Positions 1 to 9,878 of a stretch of 64,000 bases of DNA are shown here, piece after piece; positions within the stretch are counted from its first letter, which is position 1, and every line of letters starts with the position of its first letter. Where the stretch lies: assembly GCA_030280995.1 (NCBI GenBank), contig JASXTE010000014.1, forward strand, positions 24,179,650-24,243,649, in the 5' to 3' direction. The notes under the pieces are model-generated. The model had not been told where the DNA came from. It worked only from the letters and a program-made list of their open reading frames with translations, and made no database searches. This stretch comes from Hemileia vastatrix. Its lineage: Eukaryota > Basidiomycota > Pucciniomycetes > Pucciniales > Zaghouaniaceae. Position numbers and translations under genes: made by a program.

Positions 1-218
1 AGAGTAGATTGATGATCCTTATCTTCGGTAGGAGAAGTGGTGATGAGAGCAGTGACGGGAAGGTTAAGTTTTGAAGAAGCCGTGAGGGCGGCTAGAGAAG
101 CAGGAGAAATGAGACCTGCTCTGTGTTCGATGAAGAGGAGAGAAGCTTGTGAGGAAGCTGATGCGGCAAAGGAACGGATTGAGAGCAGAGGATGATGGCC
201 AATGGGAATGCGGAACAT
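1..218 (-). CDS. ETFA: Electron transfer flavoprotein alpha subunit, N-terminal exon (partial at window edge)
   Basis: An open minus-strand frame starts at ATG 218-216 and runs off base 1 with no stop (72 codons seen). Residues 1 to about 25 (MFRIPIGHHPLLSIRSFAAS) are rich in Arg, Ser and Ala with no acidic residue, like a mitochondrial presequence. The next stretch, ASLLFIEHRAGLISPASL followed by AALTASSKLNLPVTALITTS, matches the opening beta-alpha unit of ETF alpha (IEH..G.L.P.SL..L.A...L..PVTAL). In the known family ETF-alpha pairs with ETF-beta in the mitochondrial matrix and passes electrons from acyl-CoA and other dehydrogenases to ETF-ubiquinone oxidoreductase. The FAD-binding C-terminal domain lies outside the window. 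The ATG context (tcaaccATG) is good. It lies 215 bp from the 3' end of the next gene on the same strand. A plus-strand frame over the same bases shows no family signature. Confidence 0.85.
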   Translation of the reverse strand, partial: MFRIPIGHHPLLSIRSFAASASSQASLLFIEHRAGLISPASLAALTASSKLNLPVTALITTSPTEDKDHQST

Positions 219-433
219 GGTTGACCAAAACACACCACCAGCCTCAACGCCCAGACAACACAACAATTCTCTCTCAGATCCAGTTCATGCTTCCTTTATT
301 CACAAATTCAAGAAATACTGCCTACATACATTTATACATTCTTTTTCAAAACAATTAAATCCCCCCTTATAATCAAAAGATTATCAATATTGCATCCTCA
401 TATCATTGCCTATTTTACACCCACTCATCATCT

Positions 434-1310
434 TCACCCCTTTTTCACTTCTTTAAAATCCACCACATCTCCTTCTTCAATCCCACATTCTTCAATCGTA
501 GCATGATACTCAAAAACCTCCCCATCAAACCATAACTGACACCCTTTAGCTCTCTCTCCAACACTTGAACTATCACATCCTAATTCCGATTTCAAAAATT
601 GTCTGATAATTGATGATACTTGAGTAGTGGATTTAACCATTAATTCCATTTCTTCTTTAGACCCTTTCCTGACTGTAATCATGAACCTTTCATTTTCATT
701 TTCTTCTTCTTCTTCTTTTTCTTTCTCTTTTTCAGTCGTCTCGTTTTGAACGGATGAAGATCCTCCCTCCTGCATATCATGAATCTCTCTCCGACCACTA
801 TTACTACTACTACTACTACTACTGATATTACTACTGATGCTAGTAAGCATACTAGCTACCTCTACTACTCCTGCCCTTCTCACTTGCCCATATTGACTTG
901 ATCTCGTCAAAGGGCTCCTAGTGATATGCTGCTGTTGTTGTTTCATATCTTCAATCAACACTCTTCGCTGTCGTTTTTGCTCTTGAATATATTCCCATAA
1001 ATCAACCGTGTAACCAGCTATCATGACATCACATCCACCACATAAATATTTATTTAAGTGTGAACATGAATGAATGGATAAATGGATGCACTAACACAAT
1101 TCAGCTCCTATAAATATATTAACAGACTCCGGAGTAGCATGGGGATAAATTCGAGTCGTTCCATGTACTAAGACCAAAAAACTTTTAGGGATCCGTCTAG
1201 CCTTTTCAATTTCTTGAAATACAATTTCAAATCTTTGCAACTTTGGTTTTTATTTTTGTATTACCATCAATGAGATTCCAATATATGTCAAATGAGGGTA
1301 ACAGTGAATC

Positions 1311-1342
<32 letters not shown>

Positions 1343-3023
1343 AGTTCAAATCAAATCAAATCAAAAATACCCAATAACAATAAGAATGAGTTACCAACCG
1401 TTCCAAGTTGAATAACCAACGGTTGTTCGTAAAGTTCTTTAACTCTTCCCACATTTAAATTTCTAGAATCATAAACCATTATCACTTTTATCTTAATCAG
1501 TTCACCCTTATTGACATCGTTTAAAATTCCATCAGGATTTCGCTGAAGATTCGTAAGATTCTTTAAATTCTCCTTGACGTTTTTCTGAAGAGTTTGAAGT
1601 TCAGGAACTAAATCAGCTTCTTCAATTGATTCGTCATAAATTTCCGGGTCGGTATTGACAAATCTCTTATGATGATTGATCACAGGTTGAGTGTTAAAGC
1701 CTAAGGTATTTCTTAATGCATGTAAATTTTTCTCTATTACCCACCCTGGGACAGATGGAGGAGGAGTTGGTGAGCGTGGGCGTGGGCGCGAAGTTGTCTT
1801 GACAGGACTGGCTTCAAAAGGCTTGGTCTCAGCCTCATTGACTATCGAATGTCCAAGTGTCCTATTGTAGATTATATTGAATTATATTATATATCACACA
1901 CACACACACACACACAAGCAAAACACATCGGTATGAGGCATATGTTGAAGTGTAGTGTTTAGAATTTCGGCCACATACTTTTTCTTAGACCCTTTAGACG
2001 TTCTAGCCCATTTCGGAAGAATAGTTTTAGGTGATGACTTCTTTCTCCTCCCCCGGTTTCTTCGGCCAAGGTGTTTCATTTCATCATCACTTAATGAAGA
2101 GAGAGAGGATGAATTACTATTAGTATCTTCATCTGGATCAATTAAAGCTGTTTCTTGAGGATAAGGGGTGGTTAGAGGCGAACACGAGACACCGCTTCCA
2201 GTTGACTTGTGAGAATCTTAATGTAAAAAAGGATGGCTGTGAGAAACCAATCAGATTTACTTAAAAGAAGTGATTCACTCAACTCGATTGTTGACCATCA
2301 CAAAGGGTTGGCCCTAGTTGTGCTGACCGATGAATCGCTTGATTTTTACGATGAGCCAAATTGAAAAAATCTGTGAAGGAAGGAGGAAATCAGAATCATT
2401 TAGCAACCAGCCACAAAAACAGCCAAAAAAGAAAAAGAAACCAAACCAAACTAACCATCATCTTCTGAATCATTGTCAGGAGTATTGGTTGAGTTCAAGA
2501 GGGTAGAATTTTCAGTTGATGAAACCTTGACCTTGGGACGTGGACGTTTTCTAATTTGATTTTGGGGTTGGACAGGCTGTGATTGTAATTGTGGTTGTGG
2601 ATGTGTCTTCGGATGGGTTTGGGGTTTTAGATCTGGCTCTGGTTCTGGTTCTGGCTGTGGCAGTAACAGTGGTTGTGGACGTGAAAGTGATAGAGATTGT
2701 GGTTGTGGTGATTGAGTATGATATTTGACAGGATGAAAGGGAGCTGGTGAAGAGAACTTGTGAGAAATGAATGAAGGAAGAGATGAAGTAGACGGAGTAA
2801 GAGGTGGACAAGATAAAGAATGAAGAGCTTTGGAAGGCAGAGTGATTTTGGGCGACAAGATCTGAGCAAGAGAGGGAAGATCATCGGATGAAGGAGGATC
2901 GAGGTCATCGAGAGTGAGATCGATAGAGCGAGAAGGAGTGGAAGAAGAACCAGAATTTCTGGGTGGATGTGGAAGAGAAGATTTCTTGATGACAGAGACT
3001 TCGATGTCGCTGGAAGAATCCAT
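434..3023 (-). CDS. Rad60/Esc2/NIP45-like protein with two SUMO-like domains (5 exons)
   Basis: My spliced model is complement(join(434..1017,1096..1240,1399..1861,1916..2216,2456..3023)), 2061 nt, 686 aa. Every intron is GT-AG (donors GTTAGT, GTGTGT, GTTGGT and GTTAGT) and the frame closes exactly. The N-terminus (1-190) is Ser/Pro/Gln-rich and holds acidic-hydrophobic stretches (SDIEVSVI, SIDLTLDDLD) that resemble SUMO-interacting motifs. Residues about 405-480 form a first ubiquitin-like fold (IKVIMVYDS, later FLVLVHGTTRIYPHATPESV). Residues about 603-683 form a clear Rad60-type SUMO-like domain (FMITVRKGSKEEMELMV, CQLWFDGEVF, ATIEECGIEEGDVVDF). In yeasts these proteins act in the nucleus with the Smc5/6 complex, the SUMO E2 and SUMO-targeted ligases in recombination repair. 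I chose ATG 3023 (ggccATGG) over the in-frame ATG at 3068 because of its stronger context. The first donor in translation order after exon 2 lies inside a TG repeat. Family assignment is firm; the exact orthologue is not. Confidence 0.85.
1311..1339. repeat. Poly(A) tract inside an intron
   Basis: A 29-base run of A on the plus strand lies in intron 1241-1398 of the Rad60-like gene. On the coding strand it is a poly(T) tract upstream of the acceptor at 1241, so it may serve as an extended polypyrimidine tract. Confidence 0.8.
1895..1915. repeat. (CA)n microsatellite at a splice donor
   Basis: A run of about ten CA units covers the start of the 54-bp intron 1862-1915 of the Rad60-like gene. 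On the coding strand the donor GTGTGT is the first unit of the TG array. Confidence 0.8.
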
Positions 3024-4045
3024 GGCCGAAGTTGGAAATGCAAAGTGAGGGTGGGTTGTGTTATGCATCGGCTGGATGCATATGAGACACCCAACTATTC
3101 TTCCCTTTCACCACCCAAGTCAACAATTCGGTAAAGCTATCTCTCTCATTCTATCATTTGCAATCATACAAATCTCTCACCCATTCTGTTTGGTCTATAA
3201 TGGCCTTCACAAGCTTTTTTTTGGTTTTTTGGCTTTTGAGCTCTTAATCTTTGACGTCTTTCCTCTGATTTCTTTATGTAGATTGCCATCGAGATGGCCT
3301 CAATACTTGAATGTTGCCTAATCAAAGATGGCGTTCAAAAATATCTCTTCACTCATTAAATTATTGTCGAATATTGAATCTAAAAAATCAAGTGACTGTT
3401 ATCTAGACCTCGCTCATTATTAAAAAATGAAATCTATAACATTAATGGAGTGATACTGTAAAAATTGTAGTTTTGTCTCGATCCTCGCAACGTTGTATTG
3501 CAACATGATCATCAAAGTAACTCAAAAAATTATTCGACTTAGTTTAATTTCCTTTAGAATATAGAATTTTAAGAAGAAAAAACCTCTTTTACGCTCATAA
3601 CGGTTCATCAATCACATGTTAAAAATTTTGTCTTTCTCGATTTTTTAAAAATACAGTAGTCAAGTAGATATATAGATATATATAGATATATATTTGCCCT
3701 CACTTGGAGTTAAGTGATTTCGGTTGATAATGAAATATAAATAATTCGAAACTTGATACTAAGCCCCGAAGAAACCAATAATAATAAAAAAAAGCAGATC
3801 TTTTTGCGGGTAAAAATCTTGAAAAAGAAGCCCCAAACATGTTATTCCTCCTCTTTCTTCCCCCCTCTCAGCACTTTTTATCACTCTTAGTTTTCATTTT
3901 TTTTTTTTTTTTTTTTTTGGTCTTGTGACTTTGAGTTTTCTTCATCGCTAGTCTGTTTTCGTTTTTTTTTGGGTTTTTGGGTTTTTGGTTATTTGGTTTT
4001 GTTTTTTCAGAGAAAGTATATTAAGGCACTTGAAAAAAAATTATA
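3024..4045. other. Divergent intergenic/promoter region
   Basis: This region lies between two divergently transcribed genes. I see no coding signature; the short ORF at 3058-3321 lacks similarity and codon structure. Long T runs (about 3897-3918 and around 3965-3990) sit just upstream of the secreted-protein gene on its coding strand. Poly(dT) tracts of this kind often exclude nucleosomes at fungal promoters. AT microsatellite-like sequence occurs around 3666-3690. Confidence 0.6.
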
Positions 4046-4702
4046 ATGATGGTCTCAAATATTAAAAGTTTAGCGATTCTTTTCGTTATCCAAGTTTTGA
4101 TTTATCAACACCACTCAGTTCAAGCACATCCGAGTCCAACCCCCGAAGAAGAAGAAAAATCTTTCAAATTAACAGCCTATCCTTCGTGAATAAAATTTCT
4201 TTCACTTTTTTTTTAAATATATATATATATATATATATATTATCAATCTTATTTTTGAAAGCTCACCGCGTTTTTTATTTTTTATTTTTATTTTGAATTT
4301 TTTTAATGTCGTTCTTTTATCGATTTTTTTTTCTTTACCTTAACCTTTTTCTTTTTCTTTACCTTTTTTTTTGGGGGGGGGTGGCTGTGGGATTGTTATT
4401 TTGACATTCTAAATAATTGGATGGGTTAGACCTATTGAATGCGATATAACAGATATTGATATCGAAGGTGGAAAACCACCTTACAAATTAGTAATCAAAC
4501 GTGGTGTAAGCTGCTCCATTTTTATTAAACCTTTTGATATAAATCATTGAGATCATGAATGAATCGGTTCAATTTAACGTCTTTTCCTTCTTTTTCTTTT
4601 TCTTTTTCTTTTTCTTTTTCTTTTTTTTTTTCTTTTTCTTTTTTTTTTCTTTTTCTTTTTTCTTTTTTTTTTTTTTTGGCGGGGGGTTTGGACTTGGGTT
4701 TG

Positions 4703-4743
<41 letters not shown>

Positions 4744-5220
4744 GAATGGTTAAAATAGGATGATAACGGAGATACTATCAAAGCTTTTCCAGATTTAGAA
4801 AAACCTGGTAAATTGACGTAAGTGACTTTGAGATACACATTCAAAGATTATCTTTTTTTTTTTTTTTTTTCTTTCTACTTCTTCTTCTTCTTTTATTTTA
4901 TTTTATTTTATTTTATTTATTTATTTTTTTTTATGGAAAAATGGTTTGATTTATTCATTTTGTTTTAAACTTAAAAGTTGGGAGGTAACATTAAAAGCTG
5001 GTGAGAAAATGATGTTTGAAGTAACAGACGGAAATGGTAAAAAATTAGAAAGTGACAGTATTGAAGTAGCGGTAAATATTCTTTTTATTCCATTGTTTTC
5101 TTCTCTTCATCCTTTTCAACACAATTAATAAGTACTAATGACTAAATATATATATATATATATAACATAAAAACAAAATTGTTCATATTTTAGGCTGGTG
5201 AATGTGGGGTTAGATTCTGA
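4046..5220 (+). CDS. Small secreted protein, 131 aa (5 exons)
   Basis: My model is join(4046..4185,4430..4505,4759..4817,4978..5071,5194..5220), 396 nt. All introns are GT-AG (donors GTGAAT, GTAAGC, GTAAGT, GTAAAT) and the frame closes at TGA 5218-5220. Residues 1 to about 27 are a signal peptide (MMVSNIKSLAILFVIQVLIY, cleavage likely after VQA). The mature part has two Cys (IECD near residue 50 and ECGV near the C-terminus) that could form one disulfide. The pattern IECD...I.GGKPPY.LVI then LTWEVTLKAGEKMMFEVTDGNG resembles a widespread basidiomycete family of small secreted beta-rich proteins (C..I..GG.PPY, W.V...AG....F.VTD..G). The function of that family is not known to me. Tandem ATGs occur at 4046 and 4049. 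The role is unknown; a secreted effector or wall-associated protein is possible if the organism is a rust. Confidence 0.8.
4589..4741. repeat. T-rich low-complexity tract in intron 2
   Basis: TTTTTC-type repeats followed by a run of more than 30 T fill most of intron 4506-4758 of the secreted-protein gene. Two overlapping Phe-rich ORFs here are artefacts of this tract. Confidence 0.85.
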
Positions 5221-5330
5221 ATATTCGATAATAGAACGAGTAATGTAAACAAGATTTCTTTTTTTTAAAATGAAAAGTTAAAATTAAAAAAAAAATTGTT
5301 TTGGGACGTTTTTTTAAAAAATATGAGTAA

Positions 5331-5373
<43 letters not shown>

Positions 5374-5587
5374 AATCACTTTAACTAAGTCAATTGAAAG
5401 GAAACTCTCGAATGATTCTTTTGATATTTTCTATATATCAAAGATGTCTTATGTATTGTGTCACCAAGAAAAGACAATCTTGATAAAAACATATCCTTCC
5501 CCAACTAAAAATCCAGTTATTATTTTTTTATTTTTTAAAGTTTTTGATGTACTATACTAAATTAGTTTCAAGAATGTAAAACCTCTT
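5221..5587. other. 3' flank of the secreted-protein gene with (TA)n array
   Basis: AT-rich, with a (TA)n microsatellite at 5334-5371. The short ORF at 5330-5560 starts in the microsatellite and shows no recognisable product. It probably holds the 3' UTR and terminator of the upstream gene, but no distinct signal is seen. Confidence 0.5.
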
Positions 5588-6696
5588 TTCAGCCTGGATA
5601 TTCCCTGGACTGAGTAAAACAAGCATATAAAACATGCTAGGCACATGTTTTAGACATAGGGACAATAATTGAGTCTATACAATATGTATACATGAGTGAA
5701 ATAAGTCATATACTACAGTATATACCATTAGAATACCTTAAATCTACGCATATACCCCCCTTTATATAGGTCTTATGTACTTAATATTAGTTTAGAATAT
5801 GTTAGGGTAATATTAAGTACCTTATAAACAAGGTTACATAATTTTTAAGTGGTCTTAAAGTTATTTCTTCATCATTATTGCAAAATAAATGGTAAATGTG
5901 GTTTAGATCACTTAAAAGCTGGATATATGCACTATATATTTTATTAAATTTAAATAGTGCTTTGACAGATCAATTTTCCCTATTCAGTGCAATTGATTTG
6001 GCTACTTAAACATCTTAAAATAAGACTTCTAAAAATTGATGATTTTTTATACTAGAAATGGCTTATGTGCACTGGCCTTATGCTGCCTGCATTTATCCCA
6101 TGTGCATAGCTTCATTAATAAAAAAGTTGGTAATTTAACACTAAATTACCCCCACAGTGTATGCTCTATATGTTTAATCACACTAAAATAAGCAAGAGGT
6201 ACTTATTTAGTGTCCTAATTGCATTAATAATGAATTGACCACATTATATGCACTAAATAATTTAGTAAACTTAAGATTGGTGCCCAGAATTCACAGCCAC
6301 ACCTAAAATTGCCTAATTAGTAATGGATTTACCCATACAAGCGCCTGCCAAGACTCTGCATTCAGTCACCCCACATTGTAGAAAGACTCTTACAGTTGCA
6401 TTGCTGTAAGCAGAATCCAAGGGAGTTGGTTAAACCAAAGAAAACCCTGTCCCTTTAAGTAAATAAAGAGTTCACAATTATCTAAGCTATAACCTCTACT
6501 TGATAAGAAATAACCAATAAACTATTTGTTATTAACAGTGTTGAGATGTAGAATCAGTGTTCTTTATAATGAGGCTGAAAAACACAACAGTGAAGCTGTA
6601 TTTAGAAAAGTTATATAAATGATTGAATAATATGTTTTTATGAAGCTTTTATTTTTATGAGATTTATTTGTTAAAATCTGATCCCTGGTGACGATA
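5588..6696 (+). repeat. LTR-like and leader sequence upstream of the Copia element
   Basis: There is no ORF. The start (CAGCCTGGATATTCCCTGG then ACTGAGTA) closely resembles the first 30 bases of LTR-C at 34588 (CAGCCTAGGTATCCCCAGG then ACTGAGTA). The downstream part (about 6385-6690) matches the reverse complement of 63590-63910. It includes CCAAGGGAGTTG and CCCTGTCCCTTTAAG, also found in LTR-B. I read it as a decayed LTR plus 5' leader. No matching 3' LTR was found after the Copia RNase H, so its link to that element is uncertain. Confidence 0.45.
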
Positions 6697-8541
6697 CCTT
6701 TAAAAACATGTATGAAAAAACCATTACGCCTCTAAATCCAGACAAAGCTGCTCCTAGGTTGCCAATAAACTCTTTAAAATAAAATTCTCAGAAAGCAACA
6801 TCTTAGGAGCTATGGATGAATTCATATGCAGCATCAAGCTACTATGTGATGTTTCCCCCCAACTCTTTAAAGAAAACATACTGTCTTACATCATGGCCAA
6901 CTATGTTCTTAATCTTCTACCCAAATCTTATTAAACAGCAGCTACTATAATACTTAGTGAATACAATATTACAAGTCAAAGACCAACCATAGAAAGCATG
7001 TTTGCTGATATTGAGAAAGAAGTTAAACGTTGCCGAGCACTCAACTCCTCAAGCAACTCTTACGGAACTGTTTTAAAAATGGACAACAAGACTAAAATAT
7101 TCTGTTTAAGGGGGAAAAATAATCCCCTTGCACCTCATTTGGAAGATTCATGTTTTAAATTAAACCCCGAAAAGCGAGAGGAATTTATCAAACAAAAAAG
7201 GGACCAAGAAAATAAGGAAAGCAATAACAACAACAAAGTTTACTCTATATTTTATGACCTACAAGACAACTACACCATCCTGGACAGTGGTGCATCCTTC
7301 TCAATATTCAAAAACAAATCACTCTTTAGGGACCTTAAATCAACTAAAATTTTGTTATCAATGGCAAATGGGGAAGAGGTACTTGCCCTTTCACAAGGTA
7401 ATTTATCTTTCAACTCATCATCCAGCCACAAATTTTATATCAACAATTATTTATTTGTACTGTTGATTAAAGTTACACTAATTTCTATTATTGACTTACT
7501 TCATAACAATTGGAGCCTTGTCAAAAACAACAATGTATTCAAAATTAAATGTAAAGGGTAAACATTAATCACTTGCTCTACTAAAGGTCAGATTATCAGA
7601 TTTCTGCTGTCACAAGCCCCCATCTATCACATTGGTACTTCATCACTGGGTGAACAAAACAGACTTGAGCTTATTCACCATATTTTTTGTCACCCTAATA
7701 GTGGAATCATGAATCTAATCCTTCCTAACTTGGACTTTACCAGTTTTTCATGTAAGACCTGCGCTCTAGCTATATCGCATATTCTTTCCTACTCAGGTAC
7801 TTTTCCTACTCCTGAACTGCCTTTGGATGTTATACACATGGATTTGTGTGGACCAATCTCTCCCAATTCAAAATGGGGAAAATCCTATTTCTACCAAATT
7901 GTTTACAGACACTCACTATACCAACACATTTATTTTCTTGATCTAAAATTAGAAACCTTTGAAAAATACAAGGAATATGAAAAACTTGTCAAAAATCAAT
8001 GTGAAGGTAAAATTAAATGTATAGTATCGGACAATGGCGGAGAATTCACTAGTAACTCAGTCAGAAATCACCTAAAAAAAAGGAATTATACACCTACAAA
8101 TGGCTCCCTATTCTCCTCAAAAAAATCCTTTTACCAAAAATGGAAATTATTCAATAGTAGAAAAGGCTAAATGTTTACTAATTGAGTCTGGGTTAGACAC
8201 ACACTGGTGGGCCAAGGCAGTTAGCACGGAAACATTTTTACTCAACATACTTCCCTGCTCCTCTCTTGAAAAAAAACAAAACCCCTTGGGAACAATGGCA
8301 CGGATCAAGCTCAAAGGTTCCTGAAGACTTACATCCTTTTGGGTCTGTTGTAATTTTCTATGTTCAGAAACACAAAAGAAATGGGAAGTTTGATAAAAGT
8401 GGAGAAGAAGGGATTTTTCTAGGTTATTGTGAGGGTCATATCAACTTTTGTACTTATTCTCCAAATACTGATAGTATACTATTTTCTCATGATGTAAAAT
8501 TCTTGAACACTTTCAATTTAGCCCGCTGTAGACTGTTCTAA
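6697..8541 (+). pseudogene. Ty1/Copia gag C-terminus, protease and integrase (broken)
   Basis: In order: a gag C-terminal region (MDEFICSIKLLCDV..., about 6811-6990), a degenerate Cys-rich knuckle (CLRGKNNP...DSCFKLNPEKR, about 7112-7180), an aspartic protease with DSGAS (about 7282), an integrase zinc module (HH around 7676-7695, CKTCA at about 7753), the integrase Asp positions (VIHMDLCGP and SDNGGEF), then frame breaks near 8100 and 8270 before the integrase C-terminus (GIFLGYCEG). Single-frame pieces are 6998-7558, 7709-8170, 8100-8324 and 8266-8541. The third catalytic position (Glu) falls where the frame breaks. The gag N-terminus is missing. This is a dead copy of the Pseudoviridae-type order gag-PR-IN-RT-RH. 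Confidence 0.85.
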
Positions 8542-9878
8542 AGTACTAAGCAGTAGAAACAATGCGAGATGGGTTGGTTCTCCTTTTTAATTTATAAAAA
8601 GAAGCGCCTGCCACTCTTATTTTTAAAGACAGTGTAATAATGTGTAACACTAATATTTGACTAGAAAGTTTATAAGTTGAGATGAGTTAAAGATAAGGAA
8701 AAAAAAACAAGTATTACTATCTGGATATTTCTATTCTTAACAAGCGCTATTATCCACAGCTACTCCCTCTTGAAGTGCTCTCTTTGAATATGCCTTATTA
8801 TAGTAATAAAATATCTCTAATAATAGTTAATCCCACTGAATCTATATATTCTCTCTATGTTGCGCTCTTTCACTATACTATATGAAATACACACACAGAC
8901 GCACAATCTCTAAAAGACTCAGAAAAAACCTTTTAATATTCTCTCAAACAATTAATCACAAAAAGATCTAATATCTTATACTGGGTACTATGACTATAGC
9001 TACACATATATCTCTATATTGATTTTTCTATGATCTGCTTTTTAAAATGAAAACTAATGCGATTTTTCTTATTTTATTAACTAAATAGATAGATCGACCA
9101 GTCCTCCCTCTTTGTCCCTACCTAATAGTCCTCCTTTTATATTCTTCCAGCGCTCAAGACACAGTTCCCTAATAGATCTCCAGCGCTGACTCTAGCGCCA
9201 CATTAGTAAAAAAATAACTAATTTATTAGTATGCTACTTACACTACTTGCAACAACTACAGCACCTAAATCAGACCCTATAATTACTAACACTAGTATTA
9301 ACTTGTTTCACTGATTCTCCACATATGCCCTTTTAACTATATCTTGATTTGTTTCAGTGCTAGTTCCAGGTTTGACTTATCCTAACACTGCGTCTAGTTG
9401 CCTTAACTCTTGGGTAGTTTTACGATTGAGTCCCCACTCTCTTTGCTTTAATACTAGGTTTGTAGTTCTGACAGCTTGCTTAACTAGTTAGCCTTCTTCA
9501 TTACTTATCTCAGTAAGTTTCCCAACCGGCCGCGGTACAGCATACCATGCACTTGAGTCGTCCTTAATCCATGACTTTCTTCTTAATGTGTAACACATAC
9601 TTTTTGGAAATCCCAAATCCATATTGTTTAGCGCGTAATAGTCCTAAGTTAATAATACACAATTCCCTATTGTGCGGCACATCTTGCTGCAAAATCCGAG
9701 CGCACAGACCCTTAATCTTTTTCCGCGCTTCCATTTCTTTTGTTCCTTGAAACACACAAATACATATTATATTTTAACATTTCCTTCTGCGCTAACTCCC
9801 CTTTGTTCTTCCTGGACTACGCGCGCTTATTGGTCTAAAATTACGCTTCCTGCGAGGCGCGTACCACACCACTCTATG
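8542..9878 (-). mobile_element. Insertion splitting the Copia pol; possible Tc1/mariner transposase relic
   Basis: These 1.3 kb separate the Copia integrase from its RT, where no such spacer belongs. GCGC-containing words recur (AGCGCT, GCGCGT) in otherwise AT-rich DNA. On the minus strand, 9755-9564 plus a frame-shifted continuation to about 9320 reads as a helix-turn-helix-like stretch: RAKQYGFGISKKYVLHIKKK, then VPRPVGKLTEISNEEG, a stop, and LVKQAVRT. This resembles the N-terminal DNA-binding part of fungal Tc1/mariner transposases (..GISK..V...IK..., PRPGRP.KLTE...LV). I found no DDE domain, no clear terminal inverted repeats and no TSD. The identity is tentative. Confidence 0.35.

Noticed and set aside
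149..358. Plus-strand ORF of 69 codons, and a plus-strand frame to TGA 193
   Set aside because: The minus strand of the same bases encodes a clear ETF-alpha N-terminus with a presequence; the plus-strand frames show no family features.
2551..3094. Two alternative minus-strand ORFs overlapping exon 1 of the Rad60-like gene
   Set aside because: They are Ser/Leu-rich shadows of the real frame, which joins in phase to four further exons.
4555..4758. Phe-rich ORFs
   Set aside because: Translation of a poly(T) intron.
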